From Neomicrococcus aestuarii (GTDB taxonomy: Bacteria; Actinomycetota; Actinomycetes; Actinomycetales; Micrococcaceae): DNA of 64,000 nt. A program made the position numbers and the translations under genes. This document shows, one piece after another, positions 48,244 through 57,074 of this stretch. The notes below the pieces were generated by a model, which did no database searches, was not told the origin of the DNA, and saw only the letters and a list, made by a program, of their open reading frames with translations. Within the stretch, counting starts at the first letter, position 1. Every line of letters begins with the position of its first letter. The stretch covers positions 682,001 to 746,000 of the forward strand of contig NZ_JACHDR010000001.1 in assembly GCF_014201135.1 (NCBI RefSeq), read 5' to 3'.

Positions 48244-49139
48244 GTGTAGACCTTTCCTGGTTCTGGTTCAAAAATGTGTGCCGTCTCAATACCTGGCAAG
48301 GACGCCAGTGCTCGATATTCCGACGCCATTGCGACGTAGTCGTCTGTTTCGGCGATGATGGCAGGCTTGCAAGCGATGGGGTCACGGACGACGGCCATGC
48401 TTTTTGAGGTGGTGACAACCAAGGTATAGAAGCCATCGAAAACCTTGCCTAGATTCCTGAGAGCTGCCTCTAGATCGTCACCCTTCTTCAAACGGGAGGC
48501 GATGTACCGCGCACCAACCTCGGTGTCGTTGTCAGAATCGAATTCGACACCTTCACGTATGAGTTCGCGTCGGATAGAGGCGTGATTTGAGAAAGATCCG
48601 TTGTGAACAAGGCATAGATCGTCTGCGACTGAAAAGGGATGAGAACCGCCTGCAGTAACGGCCGACTCGGTGGCCATTCTTGTGTGAGAGAGTCCCTGAC
48701 TGCCGGCCATTGATTCAAGCCCGTGATCGGATGCAATCTCCATCGGGTGGCCTACACCCTTCATTACAGCCACATGTTCACCTCGTCCAATAATCACTGA
48801 ATCAGGCAGGGTCTCTTGTACTGAGCGAACAAGTAGATCAGTCTCAACGGATGCACTAACGAGAGTGGTGTCGCCTACTACCTTTACTACCGGCGTTGCC
48901 GATGGCGATAGCATGCTTGTCAATGAGTCTTTGATCTCATCAATCGACAATCCATGGTCTTTGCCAAGCAAGCTAAGGGTAGATGTGCCTTCGGAGACTA
49001 AACCGGGCGTATCGTAAACAGCCAATCCAGCGGAGTCTGGCCCACGTTCGACAATTTGGCACATCATCGAATTCAAAAGACTTCCCATGTCGGCCTGAAG
49101 CGAGGGGTTGCGCAACTGAAGCGCGGCAATTCCACACAT
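48231..49139 (-). CDS. mgsA: N-methylglutamate synthase, class II amidotransferase subunit
   Basis: An N-terminal-nucleophile amidotransferase domain standing alone. MCGIAAL exposes Cys2 as the catalytic nucleophile after Met removal. RGPDSAGLAVY and HTRMATESAVTAGGSHPF are further signature blocks, and LVHNGSFSNHASIRREL supplies the conserved Asn-Gly oxyanion region. Length 302 fits MgsA/GlxB. It lies 27 bp after gmaS and overlaps mgsB. Confidence 0.88.
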   Translation of the reverse strand: MCGIAALQLRNPSLQADMGSLLNSMMCQIVERGPDSAGLAVYDTPGLVSEGTSTLSLLGKDHGLSIDEIKDSLTSMLSPSATPVVKVVGDTTLVSASVETDLLVRSVQETLPDSVIIGRGEHVAVMKGVGHPMEIASDHGLESMAGSQGLSHTRMATESAVTAGGSHPFSVADDLCLVHNGSFSNHASIRRELIREGVEFDSDNDTEVGARYIASRLKKGDDLEAALRNLGKVFDGFYTLVVTTSKSMAVVRDPIACKPAIIAETDDYVAMASEYRALASLPGIETAHIFEPEPGKVYTWSL

Positions 49140-49166
49140 ATGATTTCCTTTACTAAGCGGGAGATA

Positions 49167-50540
49167 TTAGATCGAAGTCAAGTAATTTCGTATTTCCCAA
49201 TCACTGACTTGGTTGTGCCAAGAGAGGAATTCTTCTTCTTTAGCGTCGGCGTAATAGTTGCCGATTTTCACGTCGCCGCTAAGGCTCGAGAGGATAACTT
49301 GGTCCCGACGTAGTGCCTCGACAGCGTGAAGAAGAGTCGGCGGAAGAAGGTGTGCATCCTCGCGAGCTTCCCCTGGTCCGGATGGTGAGCCGGGGTCTAT
49401 CCCGTTCTCAACTCCATCAAGTCCAGCTTCTATAGCGGTTGCTATGGCGAGATAAGGATTCGCGGATCCATCACCCGAACGAAGTTCAATCCGTTTTCCG
49501 TCCGGGACGCGAATCATATGCGTACGGTCATTCCCACCAAACGACGCCTTTCGTGGCGACCAAGTTGCACCCGAGTTGCTAGTGGTGGCGCCTGAGCGCT
49601 TGTAAGAGTTGACTGTCGGAGCGAGAAACGCTTGTAATGCCGGAGCGTGCTCCAGAATTCCACCGACGAAAGAGTAAGCCAGCTGGGAGAGACCCAAGCC
49701 CCGCGATCCGTCATCGCCTGGAAAGAGTGCCTCTTCACCGGACCAAAGAGACAGGTGAAAATGAAGACCTGTTCCGGTGCGGTCAGTAAATGGCTTTGGC
49801 ATAAAAGTAGCCGTCATTCCCCGCTGTTCAGCCAGAATATTAAGAATGTAACGAAGGCTAACCACTCGGTCAGCGGTGGTGAGCGCATGGTCGAAATTGA
49901 AATTCTGCTCAAACTGGCCGGCTGCATCTTCATGGTCGTTGGCGTAATTGCCCCAACCGAGAGCGTTCATTGCCTCAGACACTGACGTCAAATGGTCGTA
50001 CATCCTGGTGACGCCACGTGCGTCGTAGCAGGGACGGGGCGAGTCATCGAGGGTGTCAGCGGTGCTAACAGTACCGTCGACATTTTTGTTGACGAGAAAG
50101 TACTCAACTTCGGCGCCGACCTTCGCCTGCATCCCCATACGGGATAACCGCTCAAGTGTGTTCTTGAGGACTACACGTGGCGCATATGGCCAAGGCTTTC
50201 CATCGACATATGGGTCGCAGTGGATAATCGCCAGTCCTTCTTTGATAAATGGGACTGGCGTGAAGGACGCGAGATCAGGAACAGCGATTAGATCAGAGTC
50301 CTGAGGCTTTTGGCCAATGAGGCCGGCAGCATAGCCTGCGAATCCCATTGCGCCACTCTCGAGCTCGTCCGCGGCTTCGACTGGTACCAGTTTCGCGCAT
50401 GGTTTGCCGGTCATGTCGACGAATGTTGCCAACAGAAATCGCACGCCGTGAGCTTTGGCGATATCGGCCAGCGAAATGCATTCTGCTTCATCGTTGGCGG
50501 TTTGCTGAGTATTAACTTCAGTGGCTGCGATACTTGTCAT
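49167..50540 (-). CDS. gmaS: Gamma-glutamylmethylamide synthetase-type glutamine synthetase
   Basis: A glutamine-synthetase-fold ligase, predicted to join methylamine to glutamate using ATP. VGAEVEYFL holds metal-binding Glu residues, GQFEQNF and GTGLHFHLSLW the ATP/metal site, and NSYKR with NRTHMIR-type GGNDRTHMIRVP the substrate arginines. RIELRSGDGSANPYLAIA is the C-terminal signature. The length of 457 fits GmaS and GlnT. The ATG at 50540 has AGGAAA 6 nt upstream; a GTG six codons earlier is less likely. The neighbours mgsABC favour GmaS over an ordinary ammonia ligase, though activity cannot be proved from sequence. Confidence 0.85.
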   Translation of the reverse strand: MTSIAATEVNTQQTANDEAECISLADIAKAHGVRFLLATFVDMTGKPCAKLVPVEAADELESGAMGFAGYAAGLIGQKPQDSDLIAVPDLASFTPVPFIKEGLAIIHCDPYVDGKPWPYAPRVVLKNTLERLSRMGMQAKVGAEVEYFLVNKNVDGTVSTADTLDDSPRPCYDARGVTRMYDHLTSVSEAMNALGWGNYANDHEDAAGQFEQNFNFDHALTTADRVVSLRYILNILAEQRGMTATFMPKPFTDRTGTGLHFHLSLWSGEEALFPGDDGSRGLGLSQLAYSFVGGILEHAPALQAFLAPTVNSYKRSGATTSNSGATWSPRKASFGGNDRTHMIRVPDGKRIELRSGDGSANPYLAIATAIEAGLDGVENGIDPGSPSGPGEAREDAHLLPPTLLHAVEALRRDQVILSSLSGDVKIGNYYADAKEEEFLSWHNQVSDWEIRNYLTSI

Positions 50541-50608
50541 CGGAACTTTCCTGTTCACTTGATGTTGCCTGCTGTGAAACCTTGTTTATCCACAGTAGCC
50601 AAATTGGT

Positions 50609-50646
50609 GTTACAAACGCTCGCAGCGAACGTTAACTCTGTGTAAC
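50609..50646. promoter_or_regulatory. Candidate GlnR-type boxes upstream of gmaS
   Basis: On the plus strand, GTTAC (50609-50613), GTTAA (50631-50635) and GTAAC (50642-50646) follow an 11-bp rhythm with a degenerate box TCGCA at 50620. GlnR of actinobacteria binds pairs of GTNAC/GAAAC-like 5-mers separated by 6 bp. The match is partial. Confidence 0.45.
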
Positions 50647-50699
50647 TTGCTTCAAGAATTTTGGTCTTCGGAATCTAGGCGTCAGCTTGGCAAGTCATC

Positions 50700-50750
50700 G
50701 AGAAAAGCAAATCGGCAGCTACGCCGGATGAGTCCGGAGTAGCTGCCGAT
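50700..50750 (-). terminator. Terminator after glnK
   Basis: An 18-bp near-perfect stem (50711-50728 with 50733-50750) with a 4-nt loop. On the minus strand a T-rich stretch follows (50710-50700). It separates the amt-glnK end of the upstream block from gmaS, so the cluster is probably two transcription units. Confidence 0.85.
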
Positions 50751-50835
50751 TCCCGTTGAGTGGCTCTAATTGCGTTGAGGTGGACTACTCATAGTCGAAG
50801 ACGCCTGTGAGCGGCGACCTAAAAATGGTCATGTG

Positions 50836-51174
50836 CTAAACCGCGTCTATGCCCCGTTCACCTGTCCGAACGCGGATTACGTCCGAAATATCTTGGGTCC
50901 AAATTTTCCCGTCACCGAGGCTTCCCGTCCGGGCGGCCTGGATGATGGTTTCAATTACTTCTGCTGCATCTTCATCCGACACAATTAGGTCAATTCTCAC
51001 TTTGGGCCGGAAATCAACCTGAAACTCTGTGCCCCGGTAAACCTCGGTATGGCCCTTTTGCGCTCCGTAGCCTCGCACTTCGGTAACCGTGAGTCCCTTG
51101 TGCAAGGTGTCGGACAAAGCTTGCTTCACTTGCTCCAACCTGAATGGCTGAATGATGGCGGTGACAAGTTTCAT
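50836..51174 (-). CDS. glnK: PII nitrogen-regulatory protein with Phe at position 51
   Basis: A 112-residue PII signal protein that reads ATP/ADP and 2-oxoglutarate and usually gates Amt. The N-terminus is MKLVTAIIQPFRLEQVKQAL, the T-loop is GYGAQKGHTEVYRGTEF, and GDGKIWTQDISDVIRVRTGERG is the C-terminal nucleotide site. Counting from Met1, Tyr46 is present but position 51, the adenylylated or uridylylated Tyr in most PII proteins, is Phe. The protein therefore cannot be modified at the usual site. It follows amt by 41 bp, consistent with gating that transporter. Confidence 0.93.
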   Translation of the reverse strand: MKLVTAIIQPFRLEQVKQALSDTLHKGLTVTEVRGYGAQKGHTEVYRGTEFQVDFRPKVRIDLIVSDEDAAEVIETIIQAARTGSLGDGKIWTQDISDVIRVRTGERGIDAV

Positions 51175-51214
51175 GATGCTCCTTCGTCAAAATCGGTAGA
51201 AAATTTGCCGTGTG

Positions 51215-52459
51215 TCACTCCGAGTCGGTGTATGCGGATTCGGAATGAAGACTTAAATCAAGTCCACGGTATTCAGTCTCTTCGTCAACACGAATTCTTG
51301 AAATCTTGTTCATTACCCATGCGATCAAATAGGTAACTACGAACGCGTAGAGGCAGGTTGCGGCGATAGCCGTGAGCTCTCGCCAAAGAATGCTCCAATC
51401 ACCTCCGAAAAGAACGCCAGTCACGCCCGCCGGTGCAGTTGCCGAGCCAATAAGCACTACGCAAAGAGTGCCTACAATTCCACCAATTCCGTGTACGGCG
51501 AATGCATCGAGAGTATCGTCAAAGCCCAGCTTTTGTTTCCATGTGATTGCCCAGCAGACAACCGCACCCGAAGCTAGACCGACTACTAATGCCCCAAGCG
51601 GATTTACGGCATCAGCGGAAGGTGTAATACCAACCAACCCCGCAATAGTTCCTGTAGCGAGCCCAAGCGTAGTAGGCTGCCCATCTCGAATTTTCTCCAC
51701 GATAAGGTAGCCAACGGTTCCTGCACAGCCGGCCAACAGGGTCGTCATGATTACATACTGTGCCAGGAAATTAGATCCTGCAGCAGATCCCCCGTTGAAG
51801 CCAAACCAACCGACCCAAAGAAGCCCTGCTCCGAGAATTACCATCGGTAGGTTGTGAGGCTTAGCCTGGGGTGTCCGGCTCTTTCCAAGTACAAGAGCGA
51901 GAGCAAGTGCACCGACCCCTGCGGTCATATGTACTGCGGTACCGCCAGCAAAGTCATGGAGCTCAACAACGTTACGTAGCCAGCCTCCAACATACCCGGT
52001 CTCCTCGTTGGAGAACGTAAAAACCCAGTGCGCGATCGGGAAATAGACCAACGTCAGCCAGATTGCACTAAATACAATCCACGCACCGAACTTCATACGA
52101 CCGGCAGCGCCGCTAGCCACAATGGCAATTGTGATCGCTGCGAACAGAATGAAGAAGGCCACCCAGTAGATTGACTGAGCCCCGCCACTAGTGTCGTCCA
52201 CCTCCAAACCGTTTAGACCAATGAATTCGAGCGGATTACCAACTAAGCCAAGACCCGCAATAGAACTTCCAGACACCATCCCGTGACCGTAAAGGACATA
52301 CAGTATTGCTGCTATAGCTAAGGAGCTAAGCACCATCATGATCATGTTTAGGACATTGTTTTTTCCGAGCAATCCACCGTAGTAAAAGGCTAGGCCGGGA
52401 AACATGATAGTTACGAGCGCAAAAGCGGCAAGTAACCATGCGAGATCTGATTCGGGCAT
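51215..52459 (-). CDS. amt: Ammonium/methylammonium transporter Amt
   Basis: A membrane channel of the Amt family, many of which also carry methylammonium. The protein has about eleven hydrophobic helices. The pore His pair is visible in ELHDFAGGTAVHMTAG and in DAFAVHGIGGIVGTL, and WVGWFGFNGGSAAGSN matches the family core. The ATG at 52459 is preferred because GGAG lies 6 nt upstream; a TTG four codons earlier is possible. Placed between the N-demethylase genes and glnK, it probably imports methylammonium or recovers lost ammonium. Confidence 0.93.
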   Translation of the reverse strand: MPESDLAWLLAAFALVTIMFPGLAFYYGGLLGKNNVLNMIMMVLSSLAIAAILYVLYGHGMVSGSSIAGLGLVGNPLEFIGLNGLEVDDTSGGAQSIYWVAFFILFAAITIAIVASGAAGRMKFGAWIVFSAIWLTLVYFPIAHWVFTFSNEETGYVGGWLRNVVELHDFAGGTAVHMTAGVGALALALVLGKSRTPQAKPHNLPMVILGAGLLWVGWFGFNGGSAAGSNFLAQYVIMTTLLAGCAGTVGYLIVEKIRDGQPTTLGLATGTIAGLVGITPSADAVNPLGALVVGLASGAVVCWAITWKQKLGFDDTLDAFAVHGIGGIVGTLCVVLIGSATAPAGVTGVLFGGDWSILWRELTAIAATCLYAFVVTYLIAWVMNKISRIRVDEETEYRGLDLSLHSESAYTDSE

Positions 52460-52557
52460 GAGAGTCTCCAATCAATGGGTGCGAACGCTGATTATTTTGG
52501 GTTCAAGTGGGCCAAACAGGAATTGAGAAATGTCTTGCCGCGCTTAAAGATTCAGCA

Positions 52558-53550
52558 CTATTTTTCAAGCAACCAGGCGGCAGCCGCTTCTCGGTATTCG
52601 ATGAAGCCTTTGTATGTCGCAATGTCCTCTGGGGTAGACATTAGAATCTTTGCCAATTGGTCTCTCCAAATTGGGATATTCTTGATCTCTTTCAATGAAG
52701 CCATAAAAGTTCTTATGCTGAACGTAATTGCCCCGGACATCGGTAGCCGAATGAAATGTTCAAGTTCAATTCGCAGCTGCAGGTTTCCCAGATCACCTGT
52801 AGCTAAAAGTTGAGGAATATCCTGTCCCCACTCTGGAAGTTTCTCTAGGCTGATGTCTAGTTTCCGTGAGCCAGACGCTGAGAGAGTCCAGTTGACTCGT
52901 CGATATACCTTGTCCTGTGGCAGGCGCATAAGAAATTGTTCCGCACGTGATGTTATTCCTTCTCCATTTAGCCGCGGGACAGGAGTATGAATCTCTCGAA
53001 AACTCATTCCAGCATCGAAAGTGACCGACCATGCAGCAGCGAAAGTTACTAAGCCTGCATCAAAATAGAGTTGACCCCCGCGTTCCTTAACAAGAAGAAG
53101 ATCGTCGGGAATTTCTCGTCCTAGAAAGGTCAACGGGTCGAAAGGGAGGGAATCTTCGTCGCCGATGCGAAAGGTCTGATCAGTTCCCAGAAGATCGTTT
53201 CGCCAATGTACGACGTCTCCGTCTTCCTTCAGATGCATTGACGTCGGATGAGCGATGGACAGATCTCTAAGGTAGTACATCAGCAGGTCCCAACAGGCCG
53301 GCATCATGCCAGGGAGTATCTGGACACGAGACGGATCCTCTTCCAATATACGGCGACGTTCCTTCATGATGTGCAAGTATTCTTCGCCACCAAGATCAAC
53401 GATTTCGGCACCCCACTTGCCTGCCTGCGTCTTTTTGAGGATGCGCGCGGGCTCCACATTCACTGAGTATTGGAAGTCTTGTTGCTCCTCCCTAAAAGGC
53501 CAAGGGAGGTTTTCCGTATACCGAGACTCCAAATTTGTAACAACGCTCAT
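52558..53550 (-). CDS. Heme-dependent oxidative N-demethylase alpha-type subunit, copy 1
   Basis: A 330-residue member of the DUF3445/HODM family. Alpha subunits of dimethylamine monooxygenase and of Pseudomonas HODM bind heme in a PAS-like fold and carry out oxidative N-demethylation. Conserved blocks shared with copy 2 (55066-56106): NVEPA near residue 30, DPSRVQILPGMMPACWD, LDAGLVTFAA-like FDAGLVTFAAAWSV, FREIHTPVPR, and LPMSGAITFSIRTFMASLKEI. It overlaps the beta gene by 4 bp. Family call is firm; substrate (dimethylamine) is inferred from gmaS-mgs nearby. Confidence 0.85.
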   Translation of the reverse strand: MSVVTNLESRYTENLPWPFREEQQDFQYSVNVEPARILKKTQAGKWGAEIVDLGGEEYLHIMKERRRILEEDPSRVQILPGMMPACWDLLMYYLRDLSIAHPTSMHLKEDGDVVHWRNDLLGTDQTFRIGDEDSLPFDPLTFLGREIPDDLLLVKERGGQLYFDAGLVTFAAAWSVTFDAGMSFREIHTPVPRLNGEGITSRAEQFLMRLPQDKVYRRVNWTLSASGSRKLDISLEKLPEWGQDIPQLLATGDLGNLQLRIELEHFIRLPMSGAITFSIRTFMASLKEIKNIPIWRDQLAKILMSTPEDIATYKGFIEYREAAAAWLLEK

Positions 53551-54545
53551 ATGTCCACCTCAATTTCTTCGCCTCGCGATACACAGCACAGCATTGATGA
53601 GTTTGCATTTTTCTCGTCTTCGCTTAGGACGATGTCGCGATGATCAATCGTGCCTGACTTGACTTGCACTTTGCATTCGCCGCAAACTCCCTGACGACAA
53701 AGATTTGGAATAGGATGGCCTGCTTCGAGCAGCTTTTCGAGAAGACTGACACTTGGCTCAACCGTTAGTGTTTGCCCAGTTGAGGTGACGTGTACCTGGA
53801 ACGACTTTCCAGGCTCTTGTTTTGGTGGATCAAACCTCTCGAGGTGTAGGCGTTCAGATGACCATCCTGCATTGATCCCAGCGGTTCGAAACGACTCAAG
53901 CATTTCGCTCGGACCGCAAGCATAGGCGTGTGTACCCAATGGCTGCACATGAAATCGCTCGCGTATCAAAGCCGATCCAGCTTGTCTTCCTTCTGCTTCA
54001 TACAACTTTATGAATCCTTTACCATCTAGATTCCTCAAGTCGTCAAGGTGTGCAGCTGCATTGGGTCTGTAGATATAAATGACTTCGGCTTGCCTTCCCC
54101 ACCTAGCAGCGGCGCGGGCATGTGAAAGAACTGGAGTCACGCCGATACCGGCGGCGACGAGCATATACTTCCTTGCGCCAAGGTCCGGCGAGAACATGGA
54201 ACGTGGACCCTCAACGACGACCCGGCTGCCGGTGCTGACATTCGCGTGGAGCCATTCAGATCCTCCGCCGGTTTCTTGTCGCCGAACAGATATTGCGTAT
54301 TGACGAGGATTCACACCGTCACCAACAAGCGAGTACGCGTTTTTCTTTACTCCTGCTTGAATGAACAAGTGACTCCCGGGCTCATAGCTAGTCAGAATTC
54401 GGCCTTCAGGGTCCTCCAGTATGAAGTGTGTGATTTCAGGGGTAATTTGTGCAGCGGATTGGACTACTAGCTCCCGAGCGCGAGTGTCGAAGGACGGATG
54501 CAGGTGACCGAATAAGTCCGTCGAGTTGTTGAGTGGAGACGTCAT
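53547..54545 (-). CDS. N-demethylase reductase (beta-type) subunit, copy 1
   Basis: A phthalate-dioxygenase-reductase-like flavo-iron-sulfur protein that would pass electrons from NAD(P)H to the heme subunit. Residues 20-120 form the flavin domain (GSHLFIQAG, then NAYSLVGDG). Residues 125-230 form the nucleotide domain (VAAGIGVTPVLSHARAA, YACGPSEML). The C-terminal 2Fe-2S domain has CRQGVCGEC and a last Cys in SMLCCVSRG. It overlaps the gamma and alpha genes by 4 bp at each end, implying coupled translation of a complex. Confidence 0.88.
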   Translation of the reverse strand: MTSPLNNSTDLFGHLHPSFDTRARELVVQSAAQITPEITHFILEDPEGRILTSYEPGSHLFIQAGVKKNAYSLVGDGVNPRQYAISVRRQETGGGSEWLHANVSTGSRVVVEGPRSMFSPDLGARKYMLVAAGIGVTPVLSHARAAARWGRQAEVIYIYRPNAAAHLDDLRNLDGKGFIKLYEAEGRQAGSALIRERFHVQPLGTHAYACGPSEMLESFRTAGINAGWSSERLHLERFDPPKQEPGKSFQVHVTSTGQTLTVEPSVSLLEKLLEAGHPIPNLCRQGVCGECKVQVKSGTIDHRDIVLSEDEKNANSSMLCCVSRGEEIEVDI

Positions 54546-55063
54546 GGCAATGTCCGAGCTCTTGCATCGGATGCGAGGAAACAGCCTTTTGACTCAGAAA
54601 AATGGGCGTGAATTTCAACCGAACGAGCACACGCCGAGCAAACTACGACCGATCCTGGGGTGCCAACAACTCGGCTAGTTTGACGACAATGTGCACAATA
54701 GATCGGCAAGTCGGACGATTGCGTGATGAGTTTACGAATTTCGTTCTCGAGTGCACCGAGCGAGCGAGCCAATGCGGCACACTGCAATACGTCAAATTGA
54801 TTTCCGATGATCGCTATTCTGACGCCGTTTCTGCATGAGCGAATGGCGCCCTCTATCGGCCGACGAGATACAGGACTGAAACTGGCGAACGTCAGCCACT
54901 GCACAGGTCCATGATTCATTGCGTCTGCCAGCAAGGCCCTAGCGTGCGTTTCACTTTCGTTCTGGCCGAAGGAGATGAGGAGATATGAACTGCCGCTTGG
55001 ATCTACGGTATTGTCCGAGAGCTCAAACGACGAGATGTTTCTATCTAAAGTCACGACACCCAC
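54542..55063 (-). CDS. N-demethylase small (gamma/DmmA-like) subunit, copy 1
   Basis: About 173 residues. The N-terminal two thirds are a mixed alpha/beta region. The C-terminal third carries CAHC and, 20 residues on, CSAC in a zinc-ribbon-like or iron site (IYCAHCRQTSRVVG, VVVCSACARSVEIHAHFS). This matches the small subunit found with dimethylamine monooxygenases. The start is decided by GGAGG inside the preceding gene, 9 nt before a GTG at 55063. An in-frame extension to 55180 lies inside the alpha gene and lacks family resemblance. Confidence 0.78.
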   Translation of the reverse strand: MGVVTLDRNISSFELSDNTVDPSGSSYLLISFGQNESETHARALLADAMNHGPVQWLTFASFSPVSRRPIEGAIRSCRNGVRIAIIGNQFDVLQCAALARSLGALENEIRKLITQSSDLPIYCAHCRQTSRVVGTPGSVVVCSACARSVEIHAHFSESKGCFLASDARARTLP

Positions 55064-55065
55064 AG

Positions 55066-56106
55066 CTAGTCGCCTCCTTGAAGCCAATGTGCGGCTGCGT
55101 TTCGATATCGATCTATGCCTTTGTATTCCGCCATGTCGGACGGCAGTTCCTCCAGAACTTTGCCGAGTCTCGTACGCCATTCGGGAACGGTTGCAATCTC
55201 GCGGAGTGAAGCAAGATAAGTGCGAACAAGGAATAGCAGAGCGCCGGTTGCAGGCAGTTTGATCAAGTGCTGTACTTCAACGCGAAGGTGAAGTCGGTCC
55301 GGCAGCGTGGGGTCATCAACAACGAGCGTTCTGTCCTTACCCCATTCGGGGTACGTCTCAGTGGAAGTGTCCAATCGCCGGTCGACCGTCATGGTCCAGT
55401 TGGTTCTGCGATACTGTTCACCAGGCTGGAGCCGAAGTAGAAACTGGTGTGCCCTTGTAATGATCCGTTCTTCATGGACTCGGGGAACGGGACCATGAAT
55501 CTCAAGAAATCGCATGCCAACATCAAATCCAACGGACCAATCGGCGGCGAAGGTCACTAGACCTGCGTCGAGCCATAGGCTGCCCTCTCTTTGATCCATA
55601 AGCACTATGTCGTCTTGGATTTGGCTACCGAGAAAATGCAAAGGTCCTTCGGGTAGGGTTTCATCCGCACCGACCGTGAATTCTAGATCAATATCCTGCA
55701 ATCCGTTTTGCCAGCGGCATTGATTACCTTGGCGTTCAAATTTCATGATGTCTGGATATGTCGCGGCCATCTGAGGTAGCACCGTTGTGATGGCGTCCCA
55801 GGCGGCTGGACGCATATGGCTCATCACTTGAAGTCTGGTTGGATCGAGTCTTAAGACAGTCTCTCGAAGATTGAGCTCCTCCAGATAGTTGGAATCAATA
55901 TCGATGATCCTGTCACCCCAGCTACCTGCTTCTGTTTGTACAAGTTGAAGGGCCGGCTCCACATTTGTGCTGTACCGATATACATCATCCCGAAAAGGAA
56001 ACGGGAAGCCGCTGATTCGATTGGGCACTTCTGATTCGAAAGTCGGCACTTCTTGAAAGTCAATCTCGTCCGTGGATGAACCGGCACTCTGCATTTCGAC
56101 ATTCAT
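55066..56106 (-). CDS. Heme-dependent oxidative N-demethylase alpha-type subunit, copy 2
   Basis: A paralogue of the protein at 52558 (347 residues). It shares NVEPA, DPTRLQVMSHMRPAAWD, LDAGLVTFAADWSVGFDVG, FLEIHGPVPR, YRRTNWT and LPATGALLFLVRTYLASLREI. It differs by a ~30-residue acidic N-terminal extension and many substitutions, so the two copies are old duplicates or separate acquisitions. The ATG at 56106 overlaps the reductase stop (ATGA). Substrate range may differ between the copies; the sequence does not say how. Confidence 0.85.
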   Translation of the reverse strand: MNVEMQSAGSSTDEIDFQEVPTFESEVPNRISGFPFPFRDDVYRYSTNVEPALQLVQTEAGSWGDRIIDIDSNYLEELNLRETVLRLDPTRLQVMSHMRPAAWDAITTVLPQMAATYPDIMKFERQGNQCRWQNGLQDIDLEFTVGADETLPEGPLHFLGSQIQDDIVLMDQREGSLWLDAGLVTFAADWSVGFDVGMRFLEIHGPVPRVHEERIITRAHQFLLRLQPGEQYRRTNWTMTVDRRLDTSTETYPEWGKDRTLVVDDPTLPDRLHLRVEVQHLIKLPATGALLFLVRTYLASLREIATVPEWRTRLGKVLEELPSDMAEYKGIDRYRNAAAHWLQGGD

Positions 56107-57074
56107 AGATCCAACTCCAGTTCTTGCTCCTGCGCTCGCGACACACAACACATCACAGTTTCGTGGAGTGCCTTTTCTTCATCCGTCAAATAGAGGTCGC
56201 GGTGTTCAACCCGGCCCTTCAGTACAGGAACGGCACATTCTCCGCAGACACCTTTTCGACACATATTGGGAACTGAGATACCGATTCCCTCAAGCGCTTC
56301 CAACAGTGACTTGGTGCCAGGTACAGTGATCGTTTGGCCGCTTTGAGCGAGCGTTACTTGGAAATTTTTACCTGGTCCTTGAACGTCAGCTTCAAAGTGC
56401 TCCGAGTGAAGTCGCTCTGTTGGCCAGCCCATCTCTTCGGCCAGACGAAGAACACTAGACATGAAGCCCGCTGGTCCGCAGACGTATAGATGCGTCCCTA
56501 TGGGCTGGTTAAGGAGAGCACTACGAAGTGACGAGTTAAAGGATTCCCGGTCGGTGTACTCCGTCAAAGTGGTCCCGTAAATTGAACGGCACTCTTGAAG
56601 ATGTACTCCCGAAGTGGGCCGGAATACGTACATAAGCGATGAAGACCTGCCAAGTTCTTCTGCAGCACGGGCATGGGAAAGTATTGGAGTTATCCCTATG
56701 CCCGCCGCAATGAACAAGTGGTGTCGGGCCGAGGCCACGGGCGCAAATGCACTTCGCGGATAGGAGACCTTTATTGAATCTCCGACTTGCAGCTGATGCA
56801 TTGCTTTCGATCCGCCGTTGCCCTCCGGAGCCAATGCAACAGAAATGGTGTAGGCGTCCGGGTATTGACCGCTTCCAGTTAGAGAGTACGAGTTGGACTT
56901 TGAGCCCAACTCGACAACAATATGGCTTCCCGGGACGAATGCTGGCAACTGCTGGCCACTGATACTCGCGAACGAAAAGCTCCTAACTTTTGGCGAAAGG
57001 TCTCTGACGTCCACGACTTCTAGGATCATTTGTTTGGAGACTCGCGGCCTCATTGCGACTGGTATTGCAGTCAT
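56103..57074 (-). CDS. N-demethylase reductase (beta-type) subunit, copy 2
   Basis: A 323-residue flavin and 2Fe-2S reductase, paralogous to the one at 53547. Flavin domain: PGSHIVVELG, then NSYSLTGSG. Nucleotide domain: IAAGIGITPILSHARAAEEL, YVCGPAGFM. Iron-sulfur domain: CRKGVCGECAV and TVMCCVSRA. It overlaps the gamma gene upstream and the alpha gene downstream by 4 bp each, exactly as in copy 1. Confidence 0.88.
   Translation of the reverse strand: MTAIPVAMRPRVSKQMILEVVDVRDLSPKVRSFSFASISGQQLPAFVPGSHIVVELGSKSNSYSLTGSGQYPDAYTISVALAPEGNGGSKAMHQLQVGDSIKVSYPRSAFAPVASARHHLFIAAGIGITPILSHARAAEELGRSSSLMYVFRPTSGVHLQECRSIYGTTLTEYTDRESFNSSLRSALLNQPIGTHLYVCGPAGFMSSVLRLAEEMGWPTERLHSEHFEADVQGPGKNFQVTLAQSGQTITVPGTKSLLEALEGIGISVPNMCRKGVCGECAVPVLKGRVEHRDLYLTDEEKALHETVMCCVSRAQEQELELDL

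Noticed and set aside
49167-50540. Reading gmaS as the ordinary housekeeping glutamine synthetase
   Set aside because: It sits directly ahead of mgsABC and behind amt-glnK, and its length and motifs fit the GmaS/GlnT group; a housekeeping glnA would not be expected in this operon.
54542-55180. N-terminally extended small subunit starting at 55180
   Set aside because: The extra residues overlap the alpha gene of copy 2 and are Arg/Ser-rich noise; the GTG at 55063 is preceded by GGAGG.
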